Source: Beggiatoa alba B18LD (GTDB taxonomy: Bacteria; Pseudomonadota; Gammaproteobacteria; Beggiatoales; Beggiatoaceae). From it: a stretch of 64,000 bases of DNA. Location: contig NZ_JH600070.1 of NCBI RefSeq assembly GCF_000245015.1, forward strand, positions 2,667,588 to 2,731,587, read 5' to 3'. Shown here piece after piece: positions 28,745 through 35,235 of the stretch. A model generated the notes under the pieces. The model was not told where the DNA came from, ran no database searches, and saw only the letters and a list, made by a program, of their open reading frames with translations. Numbering within the stretch: the first letter of the stretch is position 1; every line of letters begins with the position of its first letter. Position numbers and translations under genes: made by a program.

Positions 28745-28894
28745 AAAAAGGGTATAAATAAATGGTGTAAATACTGAACCTTGCGTTAAGACCAGTAAAC
28801 CACCTAACAAAACTAAAATCAAAAAGATGGGAATTAACCAAAATTTTTTACGCGCACGTACAAAGAGATAAATATCTTTTAATAAGTCCCACAT
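28742..28894 (-). CDS. DUF5989-family small membrane protein
   Basis: A 50-residue protein too short for routine ORF calling. It starts at 28894, overlapping the preceding SxtJ-like gene's stop by one base (TGATG). The sequence MWDLLKDIYLFVRARKKFW is followed by a hydrophobic segment (LIPIFLILVLLGGLLVL) and TQGSVFTPFIYTLF. This matches my recollection of the DUF5989 family, which occurs beside carbamoyltransferase and SxtJ genes. It has one membrane helix and a basic cytosolic N-terminus. The biochemical role is unknown; it may tether the enzyme to the membrane. Its stop codon lies in the end of a palindromic repeat. Confidence 0.85.
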   Translation of the reverse strand: MWDLLKDIYLFVRARKKFWLIPIFLILVLLGGLLVLTQGSVFTPFIYTLF

Positions 28895-29280
28895 CAGAAA
28901 GGATGCTCCATGTGATTTGGTAAACGGTGTGTTTTTTTGACACGATAGCTAGGCTTGGATAACCCTACCCCTAAAACACGCATCATAATACCTAACGGCG
29001 TAATGATACAAAAAAACAACAATCCTAAAATCAAGCGCGTATTAACCCACGCTAAGAGATTTCCTAAATGATTCCACGCAATATAAACGGGCTTTAAAAC
29101 CGCAGGTAGCACTAATGCAAGAATGATTAAACCACTTCCCAGCAACCCAAATCCTAACGAAAAGGTATGATGCAAAAACCAAGGGAATAACACCCCAAAA
29201 ATACCCAGAATTCCCCCGCCAAGCACAAGACCAAATTCCCGTAATACCTTCTTATCGACAACTGTATTGACGCTGTGCAT
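28894..29280 (-). CDS. SxtJ-family membrane protein
   Basis: 128 residues with hydrophobic segments at about 15-35, 38-60 and 80-105, then a basic tail (KPSYRVKKTHRLPNHMEHPF). The arrangement carbamoyltransferase, SxtJ-like, DUF5989-like is a recurrent gene trio in many bacteria. The gene begins 5 bp after the carbamoyltransferase stop and overlaps the next gene by one base, so all three are translationally linked. No enzymatic motif is visible; a membrane anchor or partner for the carbamoyltransferase is an inference. Confidence 0.75.
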   Translation of the reverse strand: MHSVNTVVDKKVLREFGLVLGGGILGIFGVLFPWFLHHTFSLGFGLLGSGLIILALVLPAVLKPVYIAWNHLGNLLAWVNTRLILGLLFFCIITPLGIMMRVLGVGLSKPSYRVKKTHRLPNHMEHPF

Positions 29281-29285
29281 AACAA

Positions 29286-31112
29286 TTAATCTAACTCTAT
29301 ACTAAGGCTGTTAAAATTATGTTGTGGCTGAAACGATTTTTTTAAAAAACAATTCTCAATAACCAAATAATCCATTTCAGTTTTCATAAAACACTCATAA
29401 GCTTGCTGAGGTGTCGCAACAATCGGTTCACCTCGCACATTAAAAGAAGTATTCACCAAAACAGCACAACCCGTTAAGGCTTCAAAGGCTTGTAATAAAG
29501 CATAATAACGCGGATTTGTCTCCTGATGCACTGTTTGTACCCGTGCTGAATAATCTAAATGCGTAATAGCAGGCAATGTAGAACGCGGTAAATTAACGCG
29601 CTCAATCCCAAATAACGTTGCATCTTCAAGACGTTCTGGTAAACGCAATTCGGGCTTGACCTCTGCGACTAATAACATATATGGACTAGCAACAGGTAAA
29701 TCAAAATACTCACTAGATTTTTCGGCTAACACCGACGGCGCAAACGGGCGGAAAGATTCCCGATACTTAATTTTAAGGTTCATAACCGACTGCATTTTTG
29801 CACTACGTGGGTCACCCAAAATCGAACGCCCGCCCAAAGCCCTAGGGCCAAACTCCATGCGTCCTTGAAACCACCCAATAACTGCCTCTGAGGCTAAAAA
29901 CGTTGCCACTTGTGAGAATAAAAGATTATCCTCTACAACCTCATATACCGCTCCAACAGAATCTAAATAAGCCTGAATTTCAGCATTAGAAAATTTTGGC
30001 CCTAAATAACTGCCACACATCGCATCATCAACCTGCGCCTGTCGTGGCTTATCTAAATACTCATGCCACACGCTTAACGCCGCCCCTAACGCGCTCCCTG
30101 CATCACCCGCAGCGGGTTGAATCCAAATATTTTTAAAAATATTTTCTTTCAGAATTTTACCATTTGCCACACAATTTAATGCCACACCACCCGCTAAACA
30201 AAGATTTTCAGACGGCAATTCTTGGCGCACTGTGCGGGCTAACCGCAATACAGCCTCCTCCAAAACAACCTGAATAGACCGCGCAATATCCATTTCTCGC
30301 TGTGTTAATGGACTTTCAGGCACACGAGGTACACCACCGAACAAAGTATCAAACGCTGGGCTAGTCATGGTTAAACCCACATGATAATTAAAATACGTCA
30401 TGTTCAATTTAAACGTACCATCTTCTTTTAAATCAATAAGATTATCTAAAATTTTCTGCACATAATGCGGCTGTCCATATGGCGCAAGCCCCATTAATTT
30501 ATACTCCCCTGAATTAACTTTAAAACCCGTGTAATAAGTAAACGCAGAATACAACAAGCCCAATGAATGAGGAAAATGCGACTCCCATTGCGGAATCAAC
30601 TGATTATCCTTCCCCTGCCAGACCGAAGTAGTTGCCCATTCACCCACCCCATCGATACATAAAATACTCGCCTCCTGAAAAGGACTGGGGAAAAATGCCG
30701 CCGCCGCGTGAGACTGATGATGTTCATTAAATAACAACTTCGGTAATTCTTGCCCTTCACAAGAAAATTGCGCCAATTCCTTTTTCAACACAGCTTTTAA
30801 ATAAAGCTTCTCTTTTAACCAAACTGGCATTGCCTGTATAAAAGATTTAAACCCCCGAGGCGCGTAGGCTAAATAAGTTTCTAAAAGACGCTCAAACTTC
30901 AGCAAAGGCTTGTCATAAAAAACGACATAATCTACACTGCCAAACGCAATATTTCCCGCCTCTAAACAATATTGAATTGAATTCACGGGAAATACTGCTT
31001 CATTTTTTTTACGTGTAAAACGTTCTTCTTGCACTGCTGCAATGATTTCTCCATTCATCACCAATGTTGCAGCACTATCATGGTAATATGCTGAAATACC
31101 GAGGATATTCAT
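29286..31112 (-). CDS. Carbamoyltransferase (NodU/CmcH/SxtN-like)
   Basis: 608 residues, the usual length for the family. The N-terminal kinase-like domain begins MNILGISAYYHDSAATLV and has the metal-binding EERFTRKKNEAVFP and NEHHQSHAAAAFFPSPF motifs. Other marks are ASILCIDGVGEW, GLLYSAFTYYTGFKVNSGEYKLM and CLAGGVALNCVANG. The C-terminal domain has GPRALGGRSILGDPR and ALVNTSFNVRGEPIV-type sequence (written here CAVLVNTSFNVRGEPI). Such enzymes transfer a carbamoyl group from carbamoyl phosphate to a hydroxyl of a sugar or small molecule. The start codon overlaps, on the opposite strand, the start codon of the SGNH hydrolase (CATG at 31110-31113). Confidence 0.92.
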   Translation of the reverse strand: MNILGISAYYHDSAATLVMNGEIIAAVQEERFTRKKNEAVFPVNSIQYCLEAGNIAFGSVDYVVFYDKPLLKFERLLETYLAYAPRGFKSFIQAMPVWLKEKLYLKAVLKKELAQFSCEGQELPKLLFNEHHQSHAAAAFFPSPFQEASILCIDGVGEWATTSVWQGKDNQLIPQWESHFPHSLGLLYSAFTYYTGFKVNSGEYKLMGLAPYGQPHYVQKILDNLIDLKEDGTFKLNMTYFNYHVGLTMTSPAFDTLFGGVPRVPESPLTQREMDIARSIQVVLEEAVLRLARTVRQELPSENLCLAGGVALNCVANGKILKENIFKNIWIQPAAGDAGSALGAALSVWHEYLDKPRQAQVDDAMCGSYLGPKFSNAEIQAYLDSVGAVYEVVEDNLLFSQVATFLASEAVIGWFQGRMEFGPRALGGRSILGDPRSAKMQSVMNLKIKYRESFRPFAPSVLAEKSSEYFDLPVASPYMLLVAEVKPELRLPERLEDATLFGIERVNLPRSTLPAITHLDYSARVQTVHQETNPRYYALLQAFEALTGCAVLVNTSFNVRGEPIVATPQQAYECFMKTEMDYLVIENCFLKKSFQPQHNFNSLSIELD

Positions 31113-32151
31113 GTCTTTTTTAAGTCCCTTAGCGATTTATGGCTTAATTTTTTTGAGTTTAATACTCAGTATTTTTACATTATCACTGATTTTCATAAAA
31201 TATTGGAAAAAGCCATCAAAATTAAAAAATTCTCTTATCAATGCGTCGCTATCATTTTTTACTGTTGCATTCGTACTTTTATTTTTAGAAATTGGGGCTT
31301 ATCTCTTTATTGTTCGCTCAGATAGCTTTAGTTTTACGCTAGCAAATAAACGCTGGTTTAATACCTACTGGCAACCTATTAACACACTGGGTTATCGGGA
31401 TGATAATTATAGCTTAGAGCAACTTAAAAACAATAAAGTAGTTTTTGTTGTTGGAGACTCTTTCATTGCAGGTCAAGGGATTAAAGACTACAAAAACCGT
31501 ATTTCTAATTTATTAGAAGAAAAACTTGGAAAAGGCTGGCTAGTTGCAAATATTGCCCAAGTTGGCTGGAGTACCCCTGATGAATATCAAGGGATTATTA
31601 AATATCCGTATAAACCTAATATTATTGTTTTATCCTATTTTATTGATGACATTCGCCAAGCCTCTAGCCAATTGAATGAGGATAGCCAATTTCGGTGGCA
31701 ACAGTTATTACAACCTGTTCCCAGTTATCTACAAGGGATTGTTAATCAGTCTTATCTCGCCAATTACTTTTATTGGCAATGGTATCGTTCTCACAATAAT
31801 CAACCTGAATCGATTTACTGGGAAAAAATGCAAGGCTACTATACAAACCCTGTAACATGGGGAATTCATCAACAGGAATTAAAAAGTATTATTGATTATG
31901 CGAAAGCCCATCAAATTACATTAATTCCGATTTTATTCCCAAACTTGGTTTCATTAGAAAAGAGTAAACCGATTTTGGATAAAGTCGCTGTTTTTTTTCA
32001 GGAACAAGGCACAACCCCTATTAATCTCACTACATTATTTGCGGGAAAAACGCCCGCTGAATTAGTCGTAAACCAAGTAGATGCACATCCTAATGAATGG
32101 GTTAATCAACAAGTGAGTGAGATTGTATTTAAAGTGATTAAAGCACAATAA
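31111..32151 (+). CDS. Membrane-anchored SGNH/GDSL hydrolase-like protein
   Basis: 346 residues. Two N-terminal hydrophobic helices (about 7-28 and 45-66) anchor the protein, and the rest should be periplasmic. The SGNH fold is marked by VVFVVGDSFIAGQGI (catalytic Ser of GDS at about residue 117), an Asn-containing strand (NIAQVGWSTPDEY) and the C-terminal Asp-x-x-His in VDAHPN. Relatives remove or transfer acyl groups on glycans. The ATG at 31111 is supported by GAGG seven bases upstream. It shares the CATG with the divergent carbamoyltransferase start, so both promoters must lie inside each other's coding region, or start sites are misassigned. Confidence 0.85.
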   Translation: MSFLSPLAIYGLIFLSLILSIFTLSLIFIKYWKKPSKLKNSLINASLSFFTVAFVLLFLEIGAYLFIVRSDSFSFTLANKRWFNTYWQPINTLGYRDDNYSLEQLKNNKVVFVVGDSFIAGQGIKDYKNRISNLLEEKLGKGWLVANIAQVGWSTPDEYQGIIKYPYKPNIIVLSYFIDDIRQASSQLNEDSQFRWQQLLQPVPSYLQGIVNQSYLANYFYWQWYRSHNNQPESIYWEKMQGYYTNPVTWGIHQQELKSIIDYAKAHQITLIPILFPNLVSLEKSKPILDKVAVFFQEQGTTPINLTTLFAGKTPAELVVNQVDAHPNEWVNQQVSEIVFKVIKAQ

Positions 32152-32206
32152 AATCTACAGCCCTAACCATAAAAAACGCGGATAATCCACCCTACAGGAT
32201 AAATAA

Positions 32207-32476
32207 ATGGAAACTCCTCCTAGTCGGAAAAAGCCTATTGCAAGCGGTCAAACATTTACAATTGAGTTGATAAAAAAAGAAGAACAAACACAGGAAGTTA
32301 AAGTAACGCAAAACCTATTTAAACAATGGAAAAGAGAGGCTAAACAGGGAAATGCTAAAGCACAATTTAATTTAGGCGTTTATTATGAAAAAGTGGCTAA
32401 TCAAGGCTATGTTCAAACACAACATGCTGTAAAAGCTGATTATACCCAAAAAGAGAAGAACGATAGTGCTGAATAG
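32207..32476 (+). CDS. Short Sel1-repeat paralogue, internally shortened
   Basis: 89 residues. The N-terminus (METPPSRKKPIASGQTF) and C-terminus (QTQHAVKADYTQKEKNDSAE) closely match the Sel1 protein at 27850. The middle holds only parts of one Sel1 repeat (GNAKAQFNLGVYYEKVANQG) where the longer gene has four. The pattern suggests that recombination between repeats removed about three units. The frame is intact, so a product is possible, but function is doubtful. It lies 55 bp after the SGNH hydrolase on the same strand. Confidence 0.65.
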   Translation: METPPSRKKPIASGQTFTIELIKKEEQTQEVKVTQNLFKQWKREAKQGNAKAQFNLGVYYEKVANQGYVQTQHAVKADYTQKEKNDSAE

Positions 32477-32492
32477 AACGAGATTTATTTTT

Positions 32493-32516
32493 AACCTGAG
32501 TTCGGCGAAATTTTTA
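32493..32516 (+). repeat. Terminal fragment of the dispersed palindromic repeat, copy 5
   Basis: AACCTGAGTTCGGCGAAATT matches the left outer terminus of copies 3 and 4 and stands at the same distance from the Sel1 stop codon as in copy 4. The hairpin and internal inverted repeat are missing here. It looks like a remnant left after deletion in a duplicated Sel1-repeat block. Confidence 0.65.
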
Positions 32517-32619
32517 CAACCCATCAAACAAAAACGGATAACACTGCTTGAAGCGGTGATATTTATAAATAGCTTGTTGTTGCTTACGACTAAACTTAGG
32601 TTTAGTAACGAGTTAAAAT

Positions 32620-32790
32620 GCTTGCCTAACCTACTTTAAACATGGATATAGTAAACGTATTATAAAACGACATGAAGGACTGGCAGTCCTAGATTTAAAT
32701 CACTTTATGGTATGGTTACTATATGTCACAACCAATTCCTAAAACTTGAATTAATAGATCATCTACGTGGTGGTGAGAGGTTTAATAGAC
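32620..32790 (+). pseudogene. Decayed duplicate of the PP2C gene 3' end, interrupted by a MITE
   Basis: Outside the MITE, this stretch aligns with the last about 90 bp of the phosphatase gene at 27760-27846. ACTTTAAACATGGATA is shared on the left; on the right ACAACCAAT, AAAAC, TGAATTAAT and CGTGGTGG follow in the same order, ending near TAATAG. Several substitutions and lost codons rule out function. The MITE at 32647-32723 splits it exactly at a TA. Upstream similarity fades quickly. Confidence 0.7.
32647..32723. repeat. 77-bp MITE, copy 2
   Basis: The same 77-bp element as at 16964-17040: TATAGTAAACGTATTATAAA at one end, the complement of TATAGTAACCATACCATAAA at the other, and AGGACTGGCAGTCCT in the centre. 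The uninterrupted sequence can be read from the phosphatase gene (GGATATGATGC), which shows insertion at a TA dinucleotide. No coding capacity. Confidence 0.85.
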
Positions 32791-32792
32791 AT

Positions 32793-32843
32793 AATCTAAG
32801 TTTGGTGAGATTTTGCGAAGAAAATTTTGCAGAACTTGGGTTA
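32793..32843. repeat. Minimal degenerate copy of the dispersed repeat (termini only)
   Basis: A left-terminus variant (AATCTAAGTTTGGTGAGATT) is followed almost directly by a right-terminus variant (TTTTGCAGAACTTGGGTT). The two form an imperfect inverted repeat with no hairpin or internal arm between them. It lies just upstream of the TOPRIM gene. Confidence 0.55.
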
Positions 32844-32884
32844 AAACAGGAGTTAGTATTTTTTTGATAACTGATTATTTATAT

Positions 32885-33817
32885 ATGAAAAAATATAGTA
32901 TTTTTAAAAAACTAGGTGGGACAGAGAATGTTTTAAATACGCTAAAACATTTTTTAAAAAACGGAGTTAATCTTAATAAGAAATTCAATATATTGAATAT
33001 TACTATCCAAAATCATGCTATTTTGATTAATTATGAGTCAGACACAAAAAATACTTTCTGTATTTATAACGATTTTTCTACGATCATGGGGTTTATTCAT
33101 GGAGCTCTTGCAAAAGAATTTTCTACTCAAAAAATATATAATGTTGGCATACAGGCTAGTTATAAAAAAGAAAATCAAATATATATACTGTCCCCAATTG
33201 AGTCAGTAAAGGCAATCGCCCAAGGTAATGCTATTTATTGGTTAAATAACTCAATTATAAACAAACCTCTTAACCCTCTCAAGGAAGTCTATGTTTTAGT
33301 TGAGGGAGAGTCAGAGTTAGTTGCATTTCCAATCTTATTTGAATTTATTGGCGTTAATATCGAACAACATAATATTAAGCTAATTCCATATTCAAAGAAT
33401 AATTTAAAAACTAGTTTAGTGATGTTAAAACATACAAACAGTGCTTTTTATTTAATATGTGATAAAGATAAGGAAAAAATTATTTCTGATTTAAAAAGAG
33501 AAAACTTATTAAAAAATAATTGTTATGTACTTCCAAAGGGAGAATTTGAGGATTACATTGCGCCAGAGCTCTTAATCGATATTTTAAAAAGTTTTACACC
33601 CAATATTGATATTAACAAAAACTATATTGAATATCATAGGGAATCTGGGATTAGTACTTCGAAACTCATAGCTAAATATTATAATGACAAGGCAATTAGA
33701 GACCAAAACCCACCTAAACCAGATGTTATTAAAAAAGTTGTAATGCACTGGGGACAAGCTGATGATATTCCTACGGACTTTACAACTATTCTGAATAATA
33801 TTCTTGATATTTCATGA
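32885..33817 (+). CDS. Stand-alone TOPRIM-domain protein (OLD nuclease-like)
   Basis: 310 residues from ATG 32885. A TTG at 32861 has a better-placed GGAG upstream, and a TTG at 32813 lies inside a repeat. The C-terminal half shows a TOPRIM core: Glu in VYVLVEGESELVAFPILFE (about residue 140), the acidic pair in YLICDKDKEKI and a further acidic patch in LPKGEFEDYI. This resembles the nuclease half of OLD-family proteins, but the ATPase half is absent. The N-terminal about 120 residues match nothing I recognise. The gene is strikingly AT-rich compared with the neighbouring sdh genes and is flanked by repeats and debris, which suggests recent acquisition. A DNA-cleaving or defence role is possible but unproven. 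A strong terminator follows. Confidence 0.6.
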   Translation: MKKYSIFKKLGGTENVLNTLKHFLKNGVNLNKKFNILNITIQNHAILINYESDTKNTFCIYNDFSTIMGFIHGALAKEFSTQKIYNVGIQASYKKENQIYILSPIESVKAIAQGNAIYWLNNSIINKPLNPLKEVYVLVEGESELVAFPILFEFIGVNIEQHNIKLIPYSKNNLKTSLVMLKHTNSAFYLICDKDKEKIISDLKRENLLKNNCYVLPKGEFEDYIAPELLIDILKSFTPNIDINKNYIEYHRESGISTSKLIAKYYNDKAIRDQNPPKPDVIKKVVMHWGQADDIPTDFTTILNNILDIS

Positions 33818-33850
33818 TCATTTAAAATGATGTTATAGAGCAAATAAAAA

Positions 33851-33880
33851 AAGCGCGTAACTCAAATTACGCGCTTTTGT
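33851..33880. terminator. Strong bidirectional intrinsic terminator
   Basis: A perfect 10-bp stem (AAGCGCGTAA / TTACGCGCTT) with a six-base loop is flanked by a run of A on the left and T on the right. It ends the TOPRIM gene on the plus strand and can also end the minus-strand small gene at 33939. Confidence 0.9.
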
Positions 33881-33938
33881 ATTTTCACGCTAACGTACGA
33901 CCCTCAATATAACGATATTATAAAATACTGAAAGTTTT

Positions 33939-34175
33939 TTAGTTGTTTAATGTTAATATTATGTGTTGTTGACACTCTTCTATGAGTTTCAATAACGCAA
34001 TAACCCGATTATATCTTTTTTTGCTCTGTTTACAGTCTAAGTATAAAGTTAATGCTTGATTAGCTACTTTACAGGCTGATTCAAAATCCTTTAATCGTCT
34101 AAATTTTTCCGCTATATAGTACAATTTTTTAGCGGTTTTATATCTTTTTTGTGTTTCAATTAGTATTTCTAGCAT
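33939..34175 (-). CDS. Small helical protein of unknown function
   Basis: 78 residues from ATG 34175, chosen because GAGG lies at good distance upstream. A GTG at 34223 would add 16 residues. The sequence is rich in Lys, Leu and Ala and likely all-helical (KLYYIAEKFRRLKDFESACKVANQALTLYLDC), reminiscent of one TPR-like helix pair. No family was recognised. It is divergent from the sdh operon and shares with it an inverted repeat at 34312-34344. Confidence 0.5.
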   Translation of the reverse strand: MLEILIETQKRYKTAKKLYYIAEKFRRLKDFESACKVANQALTLYLDCKQSKKRYNRVIALLKLIEECQQHIILTLNN

Positions 34176-34311
34176 ATGGATAACCTCAATAAATTTGATG
34201 AGGGTCTCCGCGTGATTGCGCACAATATAATTCTAAAGAAGTAAAAATCAACCTTAAATATTAATTTATTAGTGATAAATATTATGGGATGACGCTTCAA
34301 CAAAACGGCAA

Positions 34312-34344
34312 TCATCATGAAACAATTAAATCAATTCATGATGA
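34312..34344. promoter_or_regulatory. Inverted repeat upstream of sdhC, possible operator
   Basis: A perfect 10-bp inverted repeat (TCATCATGAA / TTCATGATGA) is separated by 13 bases. It lies about 110 bp before sdhC and about 140 bp before the divergent small gene. The two-half-site geometry fits a dimeric regulator site. No T run follows, so a terminator is unlikely. Confidence 0.4.
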
Positions 34345-34455
34345 CTATTTATATTCCCTTATCTTTATCATAAAATGCTCGACTTCACTCGCAGTTTATT
34401 TTTTCCGTACTGCAACATTTTTTTGTTTAACCCTGTCTAAGAGGTAAGTTTTGTT

Positions 34456-34839
34456 ATGCCCGTGCATCAGCGTCCTCTATCGCCTCACCTGCAAATCTAT
34501 AAACCCCAACTCACGTCTTTTACCTCCATTGTGCACCGTGCAACGGGAGTATTCCTTTCTTTGGGAACTATTGCTCTGGTTTATTGGTTATCTGCCATTG
34601 CAGGGGGTGAAGAATCCTATAAAACTGCGCAAGGTTTAATCGGTTCTTGGATCGGTTTGCTCTTGTTGTTCGCTTGGTCTGTTTCTTTGTTCTATCACTT
34701 AGCAAATGGGATTCGCCATCTGTTTTGGGACATGGGACATGGCTTAGAGATTAAAACCGCTGAAGCTAATGCAAAATTGGTGTTATTAGTGACCGTCGTT
34801 TTAACAGGCTTAGCTTGGTTGTTAGCTTTTATTCTGTAG
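34456..34839 (+). CDS. sdhC: Succinate dehydrogenase cytochrome b556 subunit
   Basis: 127 residues with three membrane helices. The N-terminal RPLSPHLQIYKPQLTSFTSIVHRATG is the SdhC signature; Ser and Arg of SIVHR lie near the quinone site. The heme-ligand His is in YHLANGIRHLFWD. It anchors SdhAB to the inner membrane and binds heme and quinone with SdhD. First gene of sdhCDAB; 13 bp separate it from sdhD. Confidence 0.95.
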   Translation: MPVHQRPLSPHLQIYKPQLTSFTSIVHRATGVFLSLGTIALVYWLSAIAGGEESYKTAQGLIGSWIGLLLLFAWSVSLFYHLANGIRHLFWDMGHGLEIKTAEANAKLVLLVTVVLTGLAWLLAFIL

Positions 34840-34852
34840 GAGAACGTTAAGA

Positions 34853-35233
34853 ATGCGTTTACAGACACCATTAGGGCGAGTACGTGGCTTAGGGTCAGCA
34901 AAAGAAGGGACGGGGCATTTTATTTCTCAACGGCTTTCTGCAATTGCTTTGATTCCGCTATTGTTATGGTTTGTTGCCTCTATTATCTCTTTAGCAGGTA
35001 AAGATTTTGCGGTGGTGAGTGCTTGGGTAAAATCTCCCTTTGTCACCGTCACGTTAATTTTATTGATTTTATCCGCTGTTTATCATGCGGTTTTAGGCTT
35101 GCAAATTGTCATCGAGGATTATTTCCACGTTGAGTATAGTAAGCTGATTATGTTAATTATTATTAAATTCCTTGCCGTCATTATTGCGGTTGCGGGCGTT
35201 GTTGCCGTTTTACGGATTGCGTTGGGAGGCTAA
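34853..35233 (+). CDS. sdhD: Succinate dehydrogenase membrane anchor subunit
   Basis: 126 residues with three hydrophobic helices. The N-terminal stretch [23 protein letters not shown] and the heme-ligand region [16 protein letters not shown] are typical of SdhD. It pairs with SdhC to form the quinone-reducing membrane domain. The ribosome-binding site TAGGAGAA is present. The stop lies 2 bp before the TTG start of sdhA, so translation is probably coupled. Confidence 0.95.
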   Translation: MRLQTPLGRVRGLGSAKEGTGHFISQRLSAIALIPLLLWFVASIISLAGKDFAVVSAWVKSPFVTVTLILLILSAVYHAVLGLQIVIEDYFHVEYSKLIMLIIIKFLAVIIAVAGVVAVLRIALGG

Positions 35234-35235
35234 CC

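Noticed and set aside
31111-31113. Choosing a later start for the SGNH hydrolase to avoid the start-codon overlap
   Set aside because: The next in-frame Met lies far inside the protein, beyond both anchor helices, while the ATG at 31111 has a GAGG site and is followed by a good membrane anchor.
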